Shown: positions 61,115 to 64,000 of the stretch, in pieces
How the letters are laid out: every line of letters begins with the position of its first letter
How positions within the stretch are numbered: the stretch's first letter is position 1
NCBI GenBank assembly: GCA_049671305.1
Contig: JBATUR010000054.1
Span: 62,001-126,000 of the forward strand
Source: CADCTM01 sp049671305
GTDB taxonomy: Bacteria > Cyanobacteriota > Cyanobacteriia > Cyanobacteriales > Coleofasciculaceae
Reading direction: 5' to 3'
DNA: 64,000 bases
Program-made: the position numbers and the translations under genes
Notes under the pieces: model-generated
Told to the model about the DNA's origin: nothing
The model's input: the letters and a program-made list of their open reading frames with translations, nothing else
Databases searched by the model: none

Positions 61115-61606
61115 ATGAACTCGGTAAAAACTATTCAACAATTACAATCGCAATTGATAACAACAGAAAACTTCCGACGTTATGGTCAAGTAATTTCTGC
61201 CTCTTTAGATGACAAAACTCATGATGCAGATGCTCAGTTAAACCTGATACAGGGAGTTCCTCGATTTTATATTATGCGACTCCTCCAAAAAGGTCGCCAA
61301 TTTTACACCATAACTCGCCATGTTCAATGTACTCAATGTTTGGGTTCTCTAGAAGGTAAAGATTGGTTTATTGCTGTTGCTCCTCCTAATAATACAAAAA
61401 ATACACCGACTCTAGAAGAAATTACCGCGTTCCGAATTCCAGGCAATTGCTTTATTAAACTAGAGGTGGGAACTTGGCACGCAGGTCCTTATTTTGACCA
61501 TGAGTTTGTCGATTTTTATAACTTAGAATTGAGTGATACAAATATTGTTGATCATTTTACCCATAATTTTTTAAAAAGTGAACAGCTAAAATTTGAGATT
61601 ATCTAA
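61115..61606 (+). CDS. Ureidoglycolate lyase (AllA)-like cupin protein
   Basis: This 163-residue protein is of the AllA-like cupin family. 'TTENFRRYGQVISASLDDKT' and 'QGVPRFYIMRLLQKGRQFYT' start the fold, 'TRHVQCTQCLGSLEGKDWFI' is the H-x-x-C-x-Q-x-L-G region, and 'IKLEVGTWHAGPYFDHEFVD' carries the Trp-His and His metal-type residues. AllA splits ureidoglycolate to glyoxylate and urea. The stop codon overlaps the next start (TAATG), so it is translated with the AtzG-like and AtzE genes. Diverges from the ABC operon. Confidence 0.8.
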   Translation: MNSVKTIQQLQSQLITTENFRRYGQVISASLDDKTHDADAQLNLIQGVPRFYIMRLLQKGRQFYTITRHVQCTQCLGSLEGKDWFIAVAPPNNTKNTPTLEEITAFRIPGNCFIKLEVGTWHAGPYFDHEFVDFYNLELSDTNIVDHFTHNFLKSEQLKFEII

Positions 61607-61788
61607 TGAAAAAACATATTAATCCGACTGAATACGTCGAGCAAATGAGCCAAGTCCTTGACTTGCCAATTGACCCAGAATATTATCCAAGTGTAGTCAA
61701 GAACTTTGCCACAATTTGTGCGATCGCAAAACTTGTTACATTCCCTCTGCCAGACGAAATCGAAGCCGCTCCCGTATTTAAGCCATGA
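61606..61788 (+). CDS. DUF4089 / AtzG-like (HpxX-like) small subunit
   Basis: This 60-residue helical protein belongs to the DUF4089 family of small partners of amidases. 'MSQVLDLPIDPEYYPSVVKN' and 'AKLVTFPLPDEIEAAPVFKP' match AtzG (1-carboxybiuret hydrolase small subunit) and HpxX of the Klebsiella oxamate/oxalurate cluster. It overlaps the upstream stop (ATG in TAATG) and the downstream amidase start (ATGA), so the three are coupled. The usual ending L-P-D-E-x-E-x-A-P-V-F is intact. It probably stabilises the amidase and completes its active site. Confidence 0.9.
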   Translation: MKKHINPTEYVEQMSQVLDLPIDPEYYPSVVKNFATICAIAKLVTFPLPDEIEAAPVFKP

Positions 61789-63185
61789 TAGACTTACAAC
61801 AAGCGGATGCTCTTGCCACTGCCACGGCGATTAAAAATGGTGAAGTTAGTGCTAAAACTGTGATCAGTGCAGCATTAGAGCGCATTACTACCCAAGATCA
61901 GGTATACAATAGCTTCACAAATGTAACCAGTGATACAGCATTATTTGCCGCAGAATGCATAGACAAAAGCCTAGCCCAAGGTGAAAACCCCGGAACCCTA
62001 GCAGGCGTTCCCTTTGCCGTTAAAAACTTATTTAATATCGCCGGCATAACCACCCTTGCCGGTTCAAAAATTAACCGCGAAAATGAGCCAGCAAAACAAG
62101 ATGCTACCGCCATTGCCCGACTTAAACAAGCAGGTGCAATCCTCGTCGGCACACTTAATATGGATGAGTATGCCTATGGTTTCGTTACAGAAAATACCCA
62201 TTATGGCGCAACCTGCAACCCCCACGATACCACCCGTATCGCAGGCGGCTCCTCTGGCGGTTCAGCAGCAGCGGTAGCAGCAGGGCTAGTCCCCCTCACA
62301 TTGGGTTCGGATACCAACGGTTCTATCCGGGTTCCCGCCGCCTTGTGTGGGGTTTTTGGACTGAAGCCGACCTATGGGCGTTTGTCACGAGCAGGAGTTT
62401 GCTTATTTTCCAGTAGCTTAGATCATATCGGTCCGTTTGCCCGTTCGGTGCGTGATATTGCCGCAACATTTGATATTCTGCAAGGGCAGGATTTAACTGA
62501 TCCCGTTTGCACAACCCGTCAGCCAGAATTAACTTTACCGCAACTAAATCAAGGTATTGAAAAGTTGCGAATTGCCGTTACTGATGGTTATTTTAGTCAA
62601 GGTGCGGAAGCAGAAACCTTAGAAGCTGTTGCCACAATTGCTGGTGCTTTAAATGTGAGCAATACAGTAACAATACCCGAATCTGACCGTGCTCGTGCCG
62701 CCGCATATATTATTACCGCTTGTGAAGGCGCCAATTTACATTTTGACAATTTGCAGACACGTCCGCAAGACTTTGACCCCGCCACACGCGATCGCTTTTT
62801 AGCCGGTACAATGATACCCGCAACTTGGTACATCCAGGCGCAACGCTTCCGGCAATGGTATCGTAATCAAGTTCGGGAAATCTTTCAAAATGTTGATATT
62901 ATTCTCGCTCCCACTACTCCTTGTGTTGCCCCACCTTTAGGCGTCGAAAAGATGCTTATTGCCGGAAAAGAAGTCTTAGTTCGTCCAAATTTAGGACTAT
63001 TTACGCAGCCTTTATCATTTATTGGTTTACCCGTTTTATCAGTTCCCATTCATCGCCCCAATGCCCTACCTTTAGGTGTGCAAATTATTGCTGCACCCTA
63101 CAATGAAGCGCTAATTTTACGAGTTGCAGCAGTCTTAGAATCTCAAGGAATTATCTCAGCTCATCTACCGCATAATTGCAATTAA
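61785..63185 (+). CDS. atzE: AtzE-family amidase (HpxY-like)
   Basis: This 466-residue amidase has the Ser-Ser-Lys catalytic triad: Lys in 'GVPFAVKNLFNIAGI' and the Gly/Ser-rich signature 'IAGGSSGGSAAAVAAGLVPL' with 'TLGSDTNGSIRVPAA', giving the cis-Ser and nucleophile Ser. AtzE with AtzG hydrolyses 1-carboxybiuret in cyanuric acid breakdown; HpxY/HpxX are implicated in oxamate or oxalurate use. AtzD, AtzH and AtzF are not in the window, so a cyanurate pathway is incomplete here. Start ATG 61785 overlaps the small subunit stop. Confidence 0.9.
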   Translation: MIDLQQADALATATAIKNGEVSAKTVISAALERITTQDQVYNSFTNVTSDTALFAAECIDKSLAQGENPGTLAGVPFAVKNLFNIAGITTLAGSKINRENEPAKQDATAIARLKQAGAILVGTLNMDEYAYGFVTENTHYGATCNPHDTTRIAGGSSGGSAAAVAAGLVPLTLGSDTNGSIRVPAALCGVFGLKPTYGRLSRAGVCLFSSSLDHIGPFARSVRDIAATFDILQGQDLTDPVCTTRQPELTLPQLNQGIEKLRIAVTDGYFSQGAEAETLEAVATIAGALNVSNTVTIPESDRARAAAYIITACEGANLHFDNLQTRPQDFDPATRDRFLAGTMIPATWYIQAQRFRQWYRNQVREIFQNVDIILAPTTPCVAPPLGVEKMLIAGKEVLVRPNLGLFTQPLSFIGLPVLSVPIHRPNALPLGVQIIAAPYNEALILRVAAVLESQGIISAHLPHNCN

Positions 63186-63196
63186 TTTTAACAAAC

Positions 63197-63928
63197 TCAG
63201 ACCGCAGGTTTAATTATTCCAGCCGATAGCAAATCTTCCTCATCTTTAACAAGGCGATAACACTCACAACTGACATTCTCCAAACCTTGATGATCAAGAA
63301 TCGTCATCTGCCCGCGACTGTAGCTAATTAGCCCCGCCTTTTGCAACATTCCCGCAACTACCGTCACACTGGCGCGGCGCACTCCCAGCATTTGGGATAA
63401 AAATTCATGAGTAATCGGAAACTGATCTGAGTTTAGGCGATCGCGTGTCATCAACAACCAACGGCAGCAACGCTCCTCCACCGAGTGATGAGCAATGCAA
63501 GCAGTCGATTGGGCAAATTGAAGCATCCGCGCATGGCTATAGCGCCGCAGCAGGTTATCAACTGACTCATGCCCAACAAAATCTTTGAAGACATCAGCCC
63601 TCATCCTCATGGCAACACCAGGCACCTGCACAATTGCCCTAAAAGGTGTATTCTCAACTTCCAAGAAAATAGAAAGTCCAACCATGCCCTCATTACCCAC
63701 CAAACCCACTTCCGCCAGGATGCCGTCTTCTAGGATAACTAGCAAAGAAACCACGCCCTGATTAGGAAAATAGACGTACTCGATGTCTTTTTTCGGTTGG
63801 TAGATAATTTCCTTAAAAGTCAGTGAAACTGTTTCTAAATAGGGCATCATAGGCGCAGTCACCTCCCTAGGAAGAGCCGCTAAAAGCCGATTTTCAAACT
63901 TGGTTTCGGGTGATGCGAGTAAGGACAT
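63197..63928 (-). CDS. Crp/Fnr-family transcriptional regulator
   Basis: This 243-residue regulator has an N-terminal cyclic-nucleotide-type beta barrel ('YQPKKDIEYVYFPNQGVVSLL', 'GNEGMVGLSIFL') and a C-terminal helix-turn-helix 'LSQMLGVRRASVTVVAGMLQ'. The linker has 'SVEERCCRWLLMTRDRLNSD', typical of the subgroup with the W-L-L-M-T-R-D motif. The residues that hold cAMP in true Crp are not evident, so another ligand or none is likely. It converges on atzE with 11 bases between stops. A large imperfect palindrome covers its translation start region. Confidence 0.9.
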   Translation of the reverse strand: MSLLASPETKFENRLLAALPREVTAPMMPYLETVSLTFKEIIYQPKKDIEYVYFPNQGVVSLLVILEDGILAEVGLVGNEGMVGLSIFLEVENTPFRAIVQVPGVAMRMRADVFKDFVGHESVDNLLRRYSHARMLQFAQSTACIAHHSVEERCCRWLLMTRDRLNSDQFPITHEFLSQMLGVRRASVTVVAGMLQKAGLISYSRGQMTILDHQGLENVSCECYRLVKDEEDLLSAGIIKPAV

Positions 63929-63932
63929 ATAA

Positions 63933-64000
63933 AACCCTCATTGTGCCGCCAGTTTTGTTTAAAAAAGACAACTGACGGCACAAGGGGCGGTTTAAGGGTT
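63933..64000. promoter_or_regulatory. Large inverted repeat in the leader of the Crp-family gene
   Basis: TTGTGCCGCCAGTT (63941-63954) and AACTGACGGCACAA (63970-63983) pair over 14 bp with one mismatch. AACCCT (63933-63938) and AGGGTT (63995-64000) could extend it, and the right side runs to the window edge. On the minus strand the outer helix contains GAGGG, a candidate ribosome site five bases from the start codon. It may mask translation start, or be a terminator or interspersed repeat. Confidence 0.45.

Overview
The window is cyanobacterial chromosome. The palindrome GCGATCGC (HIP1, over-represented in cyanobacteria) occurs many times, for example at 1719. Several genes are of kinds found mainly in cyanobacteria: PcxA/CemA proton extrusion protein, DUF3110, DUF3747, cytochrome c6, an EGY-like site-2 protease, a four-ACT aspartate kinase and a McdAB-like pair. 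The DNA is AT-rich. The genus cannot be named from the sequence alone. No rRNA, tRNA, CRISPR array or complete insertion sequence was found.

Layout. 1-5.3 kb: end of a methyltransferase, two small cyanobacterial proteins, a sterol desaturase-family hydroxylase and aspartate kinase (lysC). 5.4-7.0 kb: a small accessory patch with a HEPN-domain protein and a RelE/ParE-type toxin-antitoxin pair. 7.2-16 kb: a secreted lectin-like/DUF11 protein, a second methyltransferase, a phosphatase + TMEM175 channel pair, an aldo/keto reductase, a chromate transporter and a peptidoglycan-binding protein. 16-20 kb: an S2P protease with CBS domains, a ParA ATPase with a coiled-coil partner that fits the McdA/McdB carboxysome-positioning system, and a divergent HxlR regulator/pirin pair with a palindromic operator. 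20.3 kb: a 79-residue protein resembling Acb2/Tad1 cyclic-nucleotide sponges. 21-28.6 kb: dacB, queE, DUF3110, murQ, an EGY-like S2P and a DUF3445 haem protein. 28.7-37.3 kb: an FAD oxidoreductase, a polyamine ABC transporter with two tandem binding proteins (potA, potD, potD, potB, potC) and cytochrome c6. 37.4-43.1 kb: DUF3747, a very large hybrid histidine kinase/adenylate cyclase, and a gene-poor kilobase holding a candidate pseudoknotted RNA with its own promoter. 43-51.5 kb: GNAT, methyltransferase, pcxA, an AddB-like ATPase, a beta-barrel protein and a Ser/Thr kinase. 51.7-64 kb: a large catabolic/transport cluster.

That last cluster has eight tightly spaced minus-strand genes: an NMT1-like ABC transporter, a cytosine deaminase-like amidohydrolase, an FAD-linked oxidase, an MBOAT + SGNH surface-acylation pair and a creatininase-family hydrolase. 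Diverging from them are an AllA-like protein and an AtzG/AtzE (HpxX/HpxY-like) amidase pair. Together they look like a nitrogen-scavenging route for an unidentified cyclic amide or ureide, possibly under NtcA, with a Crp-family regulator at the far end.

The window also carries decay and repeats: a PBP2 C-terminal remnant, a gene broken by an in-frame TAG, a frameshifted cysteine-rich small gene, and two interspersed repeat families (GTAGAGACG palindromes and GGCGATAGCGAAGC units, the latter inserted in coding sequence).
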